DNA of 64,000 bases, from NCBI GenBank assembly GCA_963839515.1, contig CAWIVN010000002.1, forward strand, positions 62,001 through 126,000. Reading direction: 5' to 3'. Below are positions 25,676 to 34,168 of this stretch, piece after piece. The position numbers were made by a program, and so were the translations under genes. This DNA comes from Fredericiella sp963839515. GTDB taxonomy: Bacteria > Chloroflexota > Anaerolineae > Caldilineales > Caldilineaceae. The notes under the pieces were generated by a model. It worked only from the letters and a program-made list of their open reading frames with translations, ran no database searches and was not told the origin of the DNA. Each line of letters begins with the position of its first letter. Within the stretch, counting starts at the first letter, position 1.

Positions 25676-26650
25676 ATGGCTACAAACCAAATGGCTGCCG
25701 GTGCGGCAGCAACAAAACGCAGGATCAATTACTCGACCTGGACTCCCCTTGCAGCGCTCATCGTCCTCATCATTATTTCCGCCCTCGCCAGCCCGTACTT
25801 TTTGGCGCCGCGCAACCTGCTTAACATCACGCGTCAAATCTCCTATACGGGGATTATCGCGCTGGGCCTGACGCTGATCATTATTGCCGGCGGCATCGAT
25901 CTATCGGTAGGCTCGCTTGTCGGCCTCGCCGGCGGTATTGCTATCCTCGCCCTCAACGCTATGGGCGGCGGCCCTTTGGCGGTCACAGTCGCGATCTTGG
26001 TGGCCCTTGCCGTCGGCGCACTCGGCGGCATGCTGAACGGTTCGCTGGTGACGGTCGGCCGCGTCGCTCCCTTTATCGCTACGTTAGGCACAATGTCGAT
26101 CTTTCGCTCGCTCACGCTCTACATGGCCAATGGCGGCGAATTCCGCTCGCAGAGCGATCTCTACCCTGCCGTTGGCTCAGGCCTTATCCTGGAAGTGCCG
26201 ATCGCCACTTGGGTCTTTCTGCTCCTGGCCATTCTCTTCCACATCCTGCTCACCTACACGCCTTATGGCCGGCACGTCTGCGCCGTTGGGGCCAACGAAT
26301 TGGTGGCTCGCTACTCCGCCATTCGCGTCTATTTTGTCAAGTTTATGACGTACGTGCTTACCGGCCTCACCGTCGGCGTCTCTGCCGTGCTGCTCTCATC
26401 ACGCTTGAATGCCGTGAGTTCTACGAATGCCGGCGTATTCTACGAACTGGATGCCATCGCCGCGGTGGTGATCGGCGGCACTTCCATGTCGGGCGGTATG
26501 GGCACGATTTGGGGTACGGTGATTGGGGCCGCTGTGCTGGGTATCATCAACAACATGCTCAACATGGCCGGCGTCTCGACCTACCTCCAGGGCCTGGTCA
26601 AAGGCATCATCATCATTGCGGCCGTTCTTGTGCAATATAAGCGCAAGTAG
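25676..26650 (+). CDS. Sugar ABC transporter permease (RbsC type)
   Basis: 324 residues, eight to ten membrane segments, CUT2 permease family. Landmarks are YTGIIALGLTLIIIAGGIDLSVGSLVG, LNGSLVTVGRVAPFIATLGT, YELDAIAAVVIGGTSMSGGMGTIWGTVIGA and the C-terminal QGLVKGIIIIAAVLVQYKRK. Only one permease gene is present, as in RbsABC systems where it works as a homodimer, in contrast to the two-permease operon at 7414-9454. Confidence 0.9.
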   Translation: MATNQMAAGAAATKRRINYSTWTPLAALIVLIIISALASPYFLAPRNLLNITRQISYTGIIALGLTLIIIAGGIDLSVGSLVGLAGGIAILALNAMGGGPLAVTVAILVALAVGALGGMLNGSLVTVGRVAPFIATLGTMSIFRSLTLYMANGGEFRSQSDLYPAVGSGLILEVPIATWVFLLLAILFHILLTYTPYGRHVCAVGANELVARYSAIRVYFVKFMTYVLTGLTVGVSAVLLSSRLNAVSSTNAGVFYELDAIAAVVIGGTSMSGGMGTIWGTVIGAAVLGIINNMLNMAGVSTYLQGLVKGIIIIAAVLVQYKRK

Positions 26651-26723
26651 TAGTTAAGCAAGTAGCTTTTGCAGCGATTTATTTCCGTCCCGTCAAGCCA
26701 TTTCGTTACGAAAGGAACCCAAC

Positions 26724-27776
26724 ATGCAATATTGGCAAAGACTTTTCGCCCTGGTTCTGGTCGTCGGCCTGTTGGCCGCCGGCTGCACCGCCGCCGTACC
26801 GCCGCCGCCGGCCCCCGCCGCAGGTGATGCCGCGGCTGCCCCGGCCGCACCGGCCGAAGCTGCCGCCCCTGTCTCGACCGAACCCATCAAGATCGGCGTC
26901 TCCATCCCCAGCGCCGACCACGGCTGGACCGGCGGCGTCGTCTACTGGACCGAGAAGGCCATCGCCGACTGGAAGGCCAAGGACCCGAACGTCGAGTTTG
27001 TCCTGGCCACGGCCGACTCGCCCGCCACCCAGGTGAGTGACATTGAAGACCTGATGGCCCAGGACATCGACGGCCTGGTCGTCCTGCCGCATGATTCCGC
27101 CTCGCTGACCCCGGTCGTGGAGGAAGTCAAGAATGCCGGCAAGTACGTGGTCGTGATCGACCGCGGCCTCACCAAGCCGATCGAGGATGTCTACGTAGCC
27201 GGCGACAACCCCGGTCTGGGCAAGGTCAGCGGCGAGTGGATGGCCAAGCAGCTGGAGGGCAAGGGTAACATCGTCGTGCTCGAAGGCATCCCCACCGTCA
27301 TCAACACCGAGCGCGTGGAAGCCTTCAATGCCGTGATGGCCAACTTCCCCGACATCAAGATCCTTGACTCGCAGCCCGCCATGTGGTCGACACAGAAGGG
27401 CCTCGAGATCATGGAGAACTACCTGCAGAAGTATGACTCGATCGACGCCGTGTGGGCGCAAGACGACGACGTGCTCAAGGGCGTACTGCAGGCCTATGAG
27501 GAATCCGGCCGCGACGACATCAAGTTCTTCCTGGGCGGCGCCGGCTCCAAGGACATCATCAAGATGATCATGGACGGTGACCCGCGCGTCCAGGCCGACG
27601 TGACCTATCCGCCCTCGATGGCGGCCACGGCCATCAGCCTGGCAGTCAAGGGTATGCGTGGCGAAGCGCTCGAAGGCTTCTATCAGCAGCAGGTCCCGGC
27701 CAAGACCATCCTGGCCGCCGAACTGGTCACGAAGGAAAACGCCGAGAAGTACTACGAGCCCGACTCCGTCTACTAA
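26724..27776 (+). CDS. Sugar ABC transporter substrate-binding lipoprotein (ribose-type)
   Basis: 350 residues. Lipoprotein signal 1-20 with lipobox LAAGC, an Ala/Pro tether, then a periplasmic binding protein of the ribose/xylose class: IKIGVSIPSADHGWTGGVVY, DIEDLMAQDIDGLVVLPHDS, YVVVIDRGLTKP, SGEWMAKQLEGKGNIVVLEG and AVWAQDDDVLKGVLQAYEE. Substrate is probably a pentose or other monosaccharide; exact identity is not readable. GAAAGGAAC precedes the ATG. Last gene of the operon, followed by a terminator. Confidence 0.88.
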   Translation: MQYWQRLFALVLVVGLLAAGCTAAVPPPPAPAAGDAAAAPAAPAEAAAPVSTEPIKIGVSIPSADHGWTGGVVYWTEKAIADWKAKDPNVEFVLATADSPATQVSDIEDLMAQDIDGLVVLPHDSASLTPVVEEVKNAGKYVVVIDRGLTKPIEDVYVAGDNPGLGKVSGEWMAKQLEGKGNIVVLEGIPTVINTERVEAFNAVMANFPDIKILDSQPAMWSTQKGLEIMENYLQKYDSIDAVWAQDDDVLKGVLQAYEESGRDDIKFFLGGAGSKDIIKMIMDGDPRVQADVTYPPSMAATAISLAVKGMRGEALEGFYQQQVPAKTILAAELVTKENAEKYYEPDSVY

Positions 27777-27798
27777 ATCGGCGACAAGTGTGGCACAC

Positions 27799-27849
27799 AG
27801 GTCCGTGGAATGGGCGGAAGCATGCTTCCGCCCGTCCCAGGGACCTTTT
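27799..27849 (+). terminator. Intrinsic terminator of the ribose-type ABC operon
   Basis: Inner stem GGGCGGAAGC/GCTTCCGCCC and outer stem AGGTCC/GGACCT, followed by TTTT. It stands 22 bp after the binding-protein stop codon. Confidence 0.7.
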
Positions 27850-27884
27850 GATCCGCGAGTATTTGCCCACATCCGAATAACATA

Positions 27885-27940
27885 CTCCTGCGTAGTAGAT
27901 AGTGCAATTGCTGCACTATCTACTACGCAGGAGCTTTTTT
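27885..27940 (+). promoter_or_regulatory. Perfect 22-bp hairpin containing the next gene's Shine-Dalgarno
   Basis: The arms at 27885-27906 and 27912-27933 are perfectly complementary around a 5-nt loop, and six T follow. The 3' arm ends in CGCAGGAG, which is the ribosome-binding site of the gene starting at 27941. Read as DNA it is a textbook terminator; read as RNA it hides the ribosome-binding site. It may be both, so the downstream gene is probably controlled by anything that opens the stem. Confidence 0.7.
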
Positions 27941-28315
27941 ATGACTAAGCTGCGCACGAAGTGGGTTAGCCGTCGCGAACGGGACCTCTGGTGCATCGAT
28001 TTTTCAGGCTATGGCGACGACTTCACCGGCCTCCAGCGCGAGATCGACTTTGCCGAAGATGTGGTACGTAACTATCCCGCCAACTCGCTGCTTGTGGCTG
28101 TGGACCTGAATCAGACCAAGATTTCCGCCCCGATTGCTGCCTTCTTCAACCGCAACGCCGAAAGCAACTCGGTACACAAAATCGCGGTTCTCGGCGTCTC
28201 CCGTTTGCGTCGCATCTGGTATGCAAAGGTCCGGCACGTTACCTGGCCTAAGCCAGTCCGGTTCTTCGACGACTACGAACAAGCCAAGGACTGGCTTGTC
28301 GGCGAGTCCTATTAG
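27941..28315 (+). CDS. STAS/SEC14-like (SpoIIAA-related) small protein
   Basis: 124 residues. The pattern LWCIDFSGYGDDFTGLQREIDFAEDVV, NSLLVAVDLNQTKISAPIAAFF, VHKIAVLGVSRLRRIWYAKV and PVRFFDDYEQAKDWLV matches the small STAS/SEC14-domain proteins of unknown role, alternating strands and helices with a C-terminal FDDxExAKDWL motif. No signal or membrane segment. The start is fixed by AGGAG 8 nt upstream, which lies inside a strong hairpin. Function is not known. Confidence 0.7.
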   Translation: MTKLRTKWVSRRERDLWCIDFSGYGDDFTGLQREIDFAEDVVRNYPANSLLVAVDLNQTKISAPIAAFFNRNAESNSVHKIAVLGVSRLRRIWYAKVRHVTWPKPVRFFDDYEQAKDWLVGESY

Positions 28316-28335
28316 TGCAGATTCGCCAGTACACC

Positions 28336-31023
28336 TTACTGCGGCTGCATCCCTAGATCACTGAACAATGCCTGCAATGTAAACGCTGCGCCATTTAGCA
28401 ATGAGTTGACTAACATTGCCCCAAGCACAAACACCAGTATCGCAATCATGGGGAACAACGCCGCCCGCCAACCCTTCAGATTGTGCGCGATCGCTGCGCC
28501 CAGCCAAATGGCCAGAATACTGAGGGAAAATACTATCACCTGTATGGCCGACCCAAGTCCTGGGATCAGAGAGAATAGTCCCAGCACTGTAACCGCTTCG
28601 GCAAAGCCCAAAGCACGGAAGGTTTTGGCGAAAGTGCCTCGCCTGGAAAGAAACCACCCAGCCAGAAAGATGATCAGCGCCGCGCCCACCCACACCACGT
28701 AGCCAGCGAAAATGCGCTGAAGGTTGAATTCGCCATAGCGTACAATGGTTGTAACAGCCACCATCACAAGCACAATAAGCAGCGCCGGCCCCGTCATATA
28801 TGGATCCTGCACAACTTCCTGGTAGGCCGTACGATCTAGTATCAGGCAGCGCAGCGCACGATTGATCCATTCGCCAAAGCGTCCGATACCCGTCAGCAGC
28901 GTACTTGGCGCCCAATCCGGCACGGCATCTGCCACATTCACTTGCCGTGGCGCCACCGGCGCATTGCGATGGCTGTCCAAGATATGAAACACGTCAGTCG
29001 AGCAGCGGGTGTCGGGCACATCCATGTCGGCCGGGTGGAAGATAAAGGCGTCGGTCTGCTCGCCGCCCACGCCGCCATGGCTGCCCACCAGCTCCTCCAG
29101 CGCGGCCACGGTACCGTCCGCGTATACCGTGCTGAAGAGCCAGAGGTCGCCGGCGCTGGGGAAATCCATCACGCGGCGCAACTGCCACACGCGCTTGTCG
29201 ATTGTCGCTACCCCATGTCCTTCCGCCGGCGCATAGGGAGCGACCGGATCCACACCCTCTACCTCGCCGGTGTGCAGGTTGCGTTGGCCGCCCTTGCCGA
29301 GCACGACGGCCGTCATGTCGTCCGCATAGCCGATCACCATGCCGAGCCCCTCGTGCTGCACCAGCGCGTCCAACATGCCGGGGTAGGCAGCCTCCAGTTC
29401 GCTCAGCTTGATCTTACGCGGGAACAAGTCGAAATATACTTGGGCGGCATTGCCGCTGCCGTAGGCCGTCACCGCCGCCTGCTCGTCGCTGGCGTGCTGC
29501 TCGTCGACCTCGGAGCCCTTCTTGGCCAGCTTCTCACCCTGCCTGGCCATCGTCGTGCTGATGCCGCCGGTTGCCCCCATCTGCTGCATGTTGGACAATT
29601 CGCCCGCCATACCTTGCAGCCCCATGGCTCCTGTATCGCCACCGATTGACTGTGTCACGGTGGTACCTTGCGGCAGCTGCCGCTCGATAAACTCCTTGAT
29701 GCTCATGCCATAACGCTGCTTGAACGTAGCGCCAAACGACTGGCCGTGGTCGGACAAGATAATAAAGCTGTAGGGACGCGGCGCCTTATCGTTCACGACG
29801 CGGCGCAGGCGGGCAAATGTCTTGTCCAAGCGCCTGAGATCGCCAAAGGCGTCGCCGGTCCATGGCCCCGAGTGATGCGCCACTTCGTCATAGCCCAGGT
29901 AGAGCATGTAGATGGAAGGCGCCCCGCGCATCATGTCCAGAATGGCTATGTTGGCCGACATGTCACGCATCAGGCCACACATGGCGGCGCGTACAAAAGG
30001 ATACCCGTGCTCCAGCCGGTTCAGGCGCGGCTGCACGTTGTTGATTTTTTGCTTAAACGCTTCCCAAAGCTCGCGCCCGGTCTCCCAAAAGAAGATCACC
30101 AACATGCGCGTCAGGAAATATGGGTTGAGCATCAACAGCGCCACATCGTTGGCGCGGTGCCTCTTCTCCTCCTCGGTGCCGTCCCACATGTTGGCCATGG
30201 TAAACAGCGATTTCTCGGCGTCGCCTGCCATCATGTTCATGATGCTCGACCCCTTGCGCATGAGCCCCTGCCCCTGCGCGTAGCGCGCATTTAGCTCGGT
30301 GGCGTCGCTGGCCGATACATACAGCTTCTTCTTTTCCTTGTCATACCAGCGGTACGCTGGAATATCGTAGTTGTCACCGAACATGATGCCGGCCTGGCAG
30401 GATGATGTCATCGAAGGCAGGCCGCAGTCGACGTGCGAGAGAACGTAGCCGTCCTCCTCGATCATCTGCGACAGGGTCGGCATCAAGCCGTCGTCGAGCG
30501 CCTGCTTGATGTGCCAGTAGCTCAAGCCATCTATCTCCAGCATCATCAGCCCGCGCCCCGGTTCATTGGCGCTGTCGTACGGCTGCTCCTTGGCTCGCTT
30601 TTCGATGCGATTCTGATACCAAGACCCCTCCTCGTCGATTTCGAGAATTCCCGTCAAGATGCTGTTGAAGAAGGCAAAGACAATGCCGCCGAGAATGGCT
30701 CCCAGGAAGTCCACCTCAAAGCCCGGCATCAAGTAAGCCGTGATCCAGAGGGCGACAGCGTTGACCAGAAAACCGATGACGAACATGGCCACCCAGCCCA
30801 ACGGCCGGGCGATGAGGAACACGACCGGGCGAATCAAGAGGTTGACAATGGAAAGCAAGAACGCTGCAGCAATCGCCACTGTAAGCATTGGCGTATCGCC
30901 TACTGCCGATACGGTCAAACCAGGCATCACCCAGGACGTCGCGAGCAGCGACAGCGCATCTACAAACCAGAGGATGGCAAAGCGCACAAGGTACATGAAT
31001 CCGGTGCGAATCGTTTGAATCAT
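28336..31023 (-). CDS. Holin-IV / phosphodiesterase / Yip1-like membrane fusion protein
   Basis: 895 residues in three parts. Residues 1-125 form four membrane segments of the phage-holin superfamily IV type (VDALSLLATSWVMPGLTV, LLIRPVVFLIARPLGW). Residues 150-620 are an alkaline-phosphatase-fold type I phosphodiesterase: Asp165 (LEIDGLSYWH), nucleophile region PSMTSSCQAG near Thr206, YLGYDEVAHHSGP and IILSDHGQSFG. The last 180 residues are hydrophobic and Yip1-like (FRALGFAEAVTVLGLFSLIPGLG). ATG 31023 follows GGAG; the frame opens at 31062. The active site is probably extracytoplasmic and acts on lipid or nucleotide phosphodiesters; the substrate is unknown. Confidence 0.8.
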   Translation of the reverse strand: MIQTIRTGFMYLVRFAILWFVDALSLLATSWVMPGLTVSAVGDTPMLTVAIAAAFLLSIVNLLIRPVVFLIARPLGWVAMFVIGFLVNAVALWITAYLMPGFEVDFLGAILGGIVFAFFNSILTGILEIDEEGSWYQNRIEKRAKEQPYDSANEPGRGLMMLEIDGLSYWHIKQALDDGLMPTLSQMIEEDGYVLSHVDCGLPSMTSSCQAGIMFGDNYDIPAYRWYDKEKKKLYVSASDATELNARYAQGQGLMRKGSSIMNMMAGDAEKSLFTMANMWDGTEEEKRHRANDVALLMLNPYFLTRMLVIFFWETGRELWEAFKQKINNVQPRLNRLEHGYPFVRAAMCGLMRDMSANIAILDMMRGAPSIYMLYLGYDEVAHHSGPWTGDAFGDLRRLDKTFARLRRVVNDKAPRPYSFIILSDHGQSFGATFKQRYGMSIKEFIERQLPQGTTVTQSIGGDTGAMGLQGMAGELSNMQQMGATGGISTTMARQGEKLAKKGSEVDEQHASDEQAAVTAYGSGNAAQVYFDLFPRKIKLSELEAAYPGMLDALVQHEGLGMVIGYADDMTAVVLGKGGQRNLHTGEVEGVDPVAPYAPAEGHGVATIDKRVWQLRRVMDFPSAGDLWLFSTVYADGTVAALEELVGSHGGVGGEQTDAFIFHPADMDVPDTRCSTDVFHILDSHRNAPVAPRQVNVADAVPDWAPSTLLTGIGRFGEWINRALRCLILDRTAYQEVVQDPYMTGPALLIVLVMVAVTTIVRYGEFNLQRIFAGYVVWVGAALIIFLAGWFLSRRGTFAKTFRALGFAEAVTVLGLFSLIPGLGSAIQVIVFSLSILAIWLGAAIAHNLKGWRAALFPMIAILVFVLGAMLVNSLLNGAAFTLQALFSDLGMQPQ

Positions 31024-31193
31024 CGTGGTACTCCTACACAGACGGATGGCGCGCGGCAGCAAGACTGCGAACCCGGCACAGCGAGTGGAAAGATCGTGTT
31101 ATCTGCGGCTGCTCAAGTTGCGGTATACAAGAATAGAACCGGCGTGTTGTTTGGCCAATCGTTTACTGCAAACACGGAAATTTCGCGAACCAT

Positions 31194-31261
31194 AAAAAGA
31201 CACCGAGTTTCACCGCAAGCTGCGCTTGGTACAAGCGACGCCTGCCGGAAACCCGGTGTCT
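31194..31261 (-). terminator. Intrinsic terminator of the htrA-like gene
   Basis: On the minus strand AGACACCGGGTTTC pairs with GAAACTCGGTGTCT (one wobble), with a smaller hairpin in the loop, followed by TTTTTA. It lies just after the protease stop codon at 31285. Confidence 0.75.
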
Positions 31262-31284
31262 GGCCTCTTTTGTTGTTGCGCCAG

Positions 31285-32565
31285 TTAGCGCCGCGGCCGT
31301 GTCCCCAACGTCAAGTCAACCTGCTGTTCCTCACCGTCGCGCAGCACGGTCAACGCTACTGTGTCTCCAGGGCTGGTGTAGCGCGCCATGTAGGTCAGCA
31401 TCTCCTCGAAGGAGGTCACGGGCTGCCCATCGATCGCCGTCACCAGGTCGCCACCGGTTACGCTGGGGCAGATGCTGGGATACTCCGTATCCACTTGCCG
31501 GTCCGCCCCGCGCAGGCCAGCCCGCTCGGCCGGTCCCCCATCCAGCACCTGCTCCACAATCACGCCGCGCTGCGTCGGATTCAATTCCAGGTCGGGTCCG
31601 CACAACGGGCTAAAGGTCACGCCGCTCACGCCAAGATAGCTGTGTTCGTAACGGCCGTTTTCGATCAGACTCGGTATGACGCGCCCTATGATGCTCGCCG
31701 GCACGGCAAACCCCACGCCGCTGTTGGCCCGCACCTCTGACCGGATTTGAGAGTTGACGCCGATCACTTCCCCACGCTCGTTGAGCAGCGGCCCGCCCGA
31801 ATTGCCCGGGTTGATGGCAGCATCGGTCTGGATCGAGTCGGGAATGCTGTAGTTGCCCATGGTCGGGGCCGGTATCGAGCGGCCGATGGCGCTCACGATG
31901 CCGCTGGTCAGTGTGCCTTGCAGCCCAAACGGGTTGCCGATGGCGGCCACCCGCATGCCGACGTACACGTCGTCCATACTGCCCAGCCGCACCGGCACCA
32001 ACTCATAGCCTGTGGGATCGATCTGAATGACCGCCAGGTCGCTGTCCTCGTCTTCGCCGACGACATCTGCCATCGACATCGTCCCGTCACTAAAGGTCAC
32101 CTGCACCTTGCTGGCACTCTCGACCACATGATAGTTCGTGACGATATGCCCATCGGTGTCCCAGACAAACCCCGACCCGCTGCTGGTAATCTCCAGGTCG
32201 CTGGGAATATCCTCACTGCCCGAAACCGACGGATGGCCCATCTCGACGGTGATGTTGACCACCGACGGCCCCACTTGCTCGTAGACGTTGCGCAGCACGG
32301 CGCTCTCATAATCAATGCCATCGGGAGGTGGCTGCACTACCACCTGCGCCCGCGGCGTCACCTGGCTCGCCGCCACCACGCGTTGCGGTCGTTCAGTCCG
32401 GCTGCCGGCAGTAGAAACACTGGTCAAACCAAATAAGGCCGCGCCGACCGCCAGCAAAAAGCACGAACTCAATAAGATCACGGTCGCAACCGCCACGGCA
32501 ATGAGCGCCGGCCGGCCCTTTGATCTAGTAGCTTCTGACCCAGAAGGTGGTGTAGATTCGTACAT
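31285..32565 (-). CDS. HtrA/DegP-like serine protease with PDZ domain
   Basis: 426 residues. One membrane segment at 20-48 anchors the protein with the protease outside. Trypsin-like catalytic triad: His146 (TNYHVV), Asp176 (DSDLAVI) and Ser256 (NPGNSGGPL). A single PDZ domain follows (about 305-420; GVIVEQVLDGGPAERAGL, GGDLVTAIDGQPVTSFEEM). Degrades or refolds damaged envelope proteins. ATG 32565 is preferred; a GTG at 32595 would add 10 residues. Followed by an intrinsic terminator, so probably a single-gene unit. Confidence 0.92.
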   Translation of the reverse strand: MYESTPPSGSEATRSKGRPALIAVAVATVILLSSCFLLAVGAALFGLTSVSTAGSRTERPQRVVAASQVTPRAQVVVQPPPDGIDYESAVLRNVYEQVGPSVVNITVEMGHPSVSGSEDIPSDLEITSSGSGFVWDTDGHIVTNYHVVESASKVQVTFSDGTMSMADVVGEDEDSDLAVIQIDPTGYELVPVRLGSMDDVYVGMRVAAIGNPFGLQGTLTSGIVSAIGRSIPAPTMGNYSIPDSIQTDAAINPGNSGGPLLNERGEVIGVNSQIRSEVRANSGVGFAVPASIIGRVIPSLIENGRYEHSYLGVSGVTFSPLCGPDLELNPTQRGVIVEQVLDGGPAERAGLRGADRQVDTEYPSICPSVTGGDLVTAIDGQPVTSFEEMLTYMARYTSPGDTVALTVLRDGEEQQVDLTLGTRPRR

Positions 32566-32834
32566 AATCTCTGCTATCTTACCCTGTGCGAACACTCAAC
32601 TTGTGCGAATACGACGTGCGGCGCAAATTCTACGCTCGCCGCACCAACTCCTGCCAACGCCGATCTCGTGTCCCTATGCCTGAAGACGGAGATACCCGTT
32701 AGTATCGCGTACCTGCGACCAGGACACCGTGACTAGGCTCACTTTCACCTGGCTATATGTTACAATGCAGCTTGGACGGGGCTGCCGGTGCTGCCGGTGC
32801 TGCCTGCCCAAATTAAGCTCAGTCTAGGCCAGCT

Positions 32835-33650
32835 ATGAACCGTCGTCAACTGTCTTTTATCATCATCCTCAACGCCCTGATTAGCCTGGTGATCGCCATG
32901 GCCGTGGTTTGGATAGTTGAGGCTCGCCGGCCGGACCCCGAGGCGCTCGCCGCCCTTAACACTCCAGCCGCCGCTCTCGACGTTCCCATGGCGGCTACTC
33001 TCACCCCTACGCCAGGCACAGGCGCAGCTGCGACAGAGGGCCAGGCAGACACAGGTGGCCAACCAGCAGACGCACAAACCGCAACTGACGGACAGCAGGC
33101 TGCGACACCGGCTGCCGCCGATGGCGCCACGACGCCCGCCGCCGGCTCTGAATATGTGGTCCAGGTGGGAGACAGCCTTTCTGGCATCGCCGACCGCTTC
33201 GGCGTGCCAGTAGCCGCTATCATATCAGCCAATAAGCTGGATAATCCTGACTTTGTCTTTGTCGGCCAGCGGCTGACTATCCCCAGCGGGGATACGGCTC
33301 TGGCTCCCGCCACCGCCACACCTATCGCATCCAGCGTCAACACCGGCATTCGTGTGACCACCGTCGAGAGTCCAGGCGTGCTTACCTCGGAAGCCATCAA
33401 CGTCGGCAACGACAGCGACCTTGCCGTCAATTTGCAGGGCTGGCGTCTCGAACGTGAGGGCGGCCCTGCCTACACCTTTGGCAATCTGCTGCTCTTCCCC
33501 GGCAGCGGCCTCAAGCTGCACTCGGGGCCGGGTACCGACACAAGTGTAGACGTCTACTGGAACCAGCCGGCCAACGTCTGGAGCACCGGCGCAGTTGCCC
33601 GTCTCATCAACCCGCAGGGCGCCGAAGTCTCGCAGCTGACTGTGCCGTAA
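32835..33650 (+). CDS. LysM and lamin-tail-like domain protein
   Basis: 271 residues. A single N-terminal membrane anchor (9-28), a low-complexity Ala/Thr/Gln/Pro tether (35-104), one LysM domain at 106-150 (YVVQVGDSLSGIADRFGV, FVFVGQRLTIP) that binds glycan chains, and a C-terminal beta-sandwich at about 177-271 resembling the lamin-tail domain (LQGWRLEREGGPAYTFGN, LKLHSGPGTDTSVDVYW). Extracellular, cell-wall-associated. The combination is frequent in Chloroflexota. Confidence 0.8.
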   Translation: MNRRQLSFIIILNALISLVIAMAVVWIVEARRPDPEALAALNTPAAALDVPMAATLTPTPGTGAAATEGQADTGGQPADAQTATDGQQAATPAAADGATTPAAGSEYVVQVGDSLSGIADRFGVPVAAIISANKLDNPDFVFVGQRLTIPSGDTALAPATATPIASSVNTGIRVTTVESPGVLTSEAINVGNDSDLAVNLQGWRLEREGGPAYTFGNLLLFPGSGLKLHSGPGTDTSVDVYWNQPANVWSTGAVARLINPQGAEVSQLTVP

Positions 33651-33666
33651 CAAAGGATATTGCACA

Positions 33667-34164
33667 ATGACCGAAGAAAAAGGCGGTAACCGCAACCGCA
33701 AGGGCCGCAGGCGCTACTTCCAGCCTAAGAAAGAGGGTAAGCCCCAGGGCCAGCCCGGCCAATCTGGGCCGTCCGGCCAGCAAAGCCAATCGCAACGCAC
33801 CCAAGAGAATCGCCCACCTGTCGCCAAGGCCCGCAAGGCCCGCCGCCGCACCCGCTCCCGCCAGCGCTACGACGACAATCGGGTTACCAATCTCGAAGCC
33901 GAAGTGGCCTATGTTGCCCCGCAATCAGTCTACATCTACGAACATAGCGTGCACCCCGAACTGCGCGACTCATACGAGTTCCGGCCGGATCATTTCTCCA
34001 AGGTGGGGCGCACGCTGACCGACTACCAGATCGACTTGTCCAAGCTGTTTCCCGGCGACATTGCCGATGACGGCACGCCGGTGCTCACCAATATGCTGCC
34101 CATGCCCGAATTTGACTGGTCCGGCTGGGAAGAAGAAGACGCAGAAGAAGACGAGAAAGGATAA
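33667..34164 (+). CDS. Small protein with basic, disordered N-terminus
   Basis: 165 residues, not recognised. Residues 1-70 are rich in Lys/Arg/Gln/Gly/Pro (RNRKGRRRYFQPKK, ARKARRRTRSRQRY) and look disordered and nucleic-acid-binding. Residues 75-150 are more ordered (VYIYEHSVHPELRDSYEF, LTDYQIDLSKLFP), and the tail is very acidic. Its stop is 4 nt before the GTG of the asparaginyl-tRNA synthetase gene, so the two are co-translated; an RNA-related role is a guess from context. Confidence 0.7.
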   Translation: MTEEKGGNRNRKGRRRYFQPKKEGKPQGQPGQSGPSGQQSQSQRTQENRPPVAKARKARRRTRSRQRYDDNRVTNLEAEVAYVAPQSVYIYEHSVHPELRDSYEFRPDHFSKVGRTLTDYQIDLSKLFPGDIADDGTPVLTNMLPMPEFDWSGWEEEDAEEDEKG

Positions 34165-34168
34165 CGCC

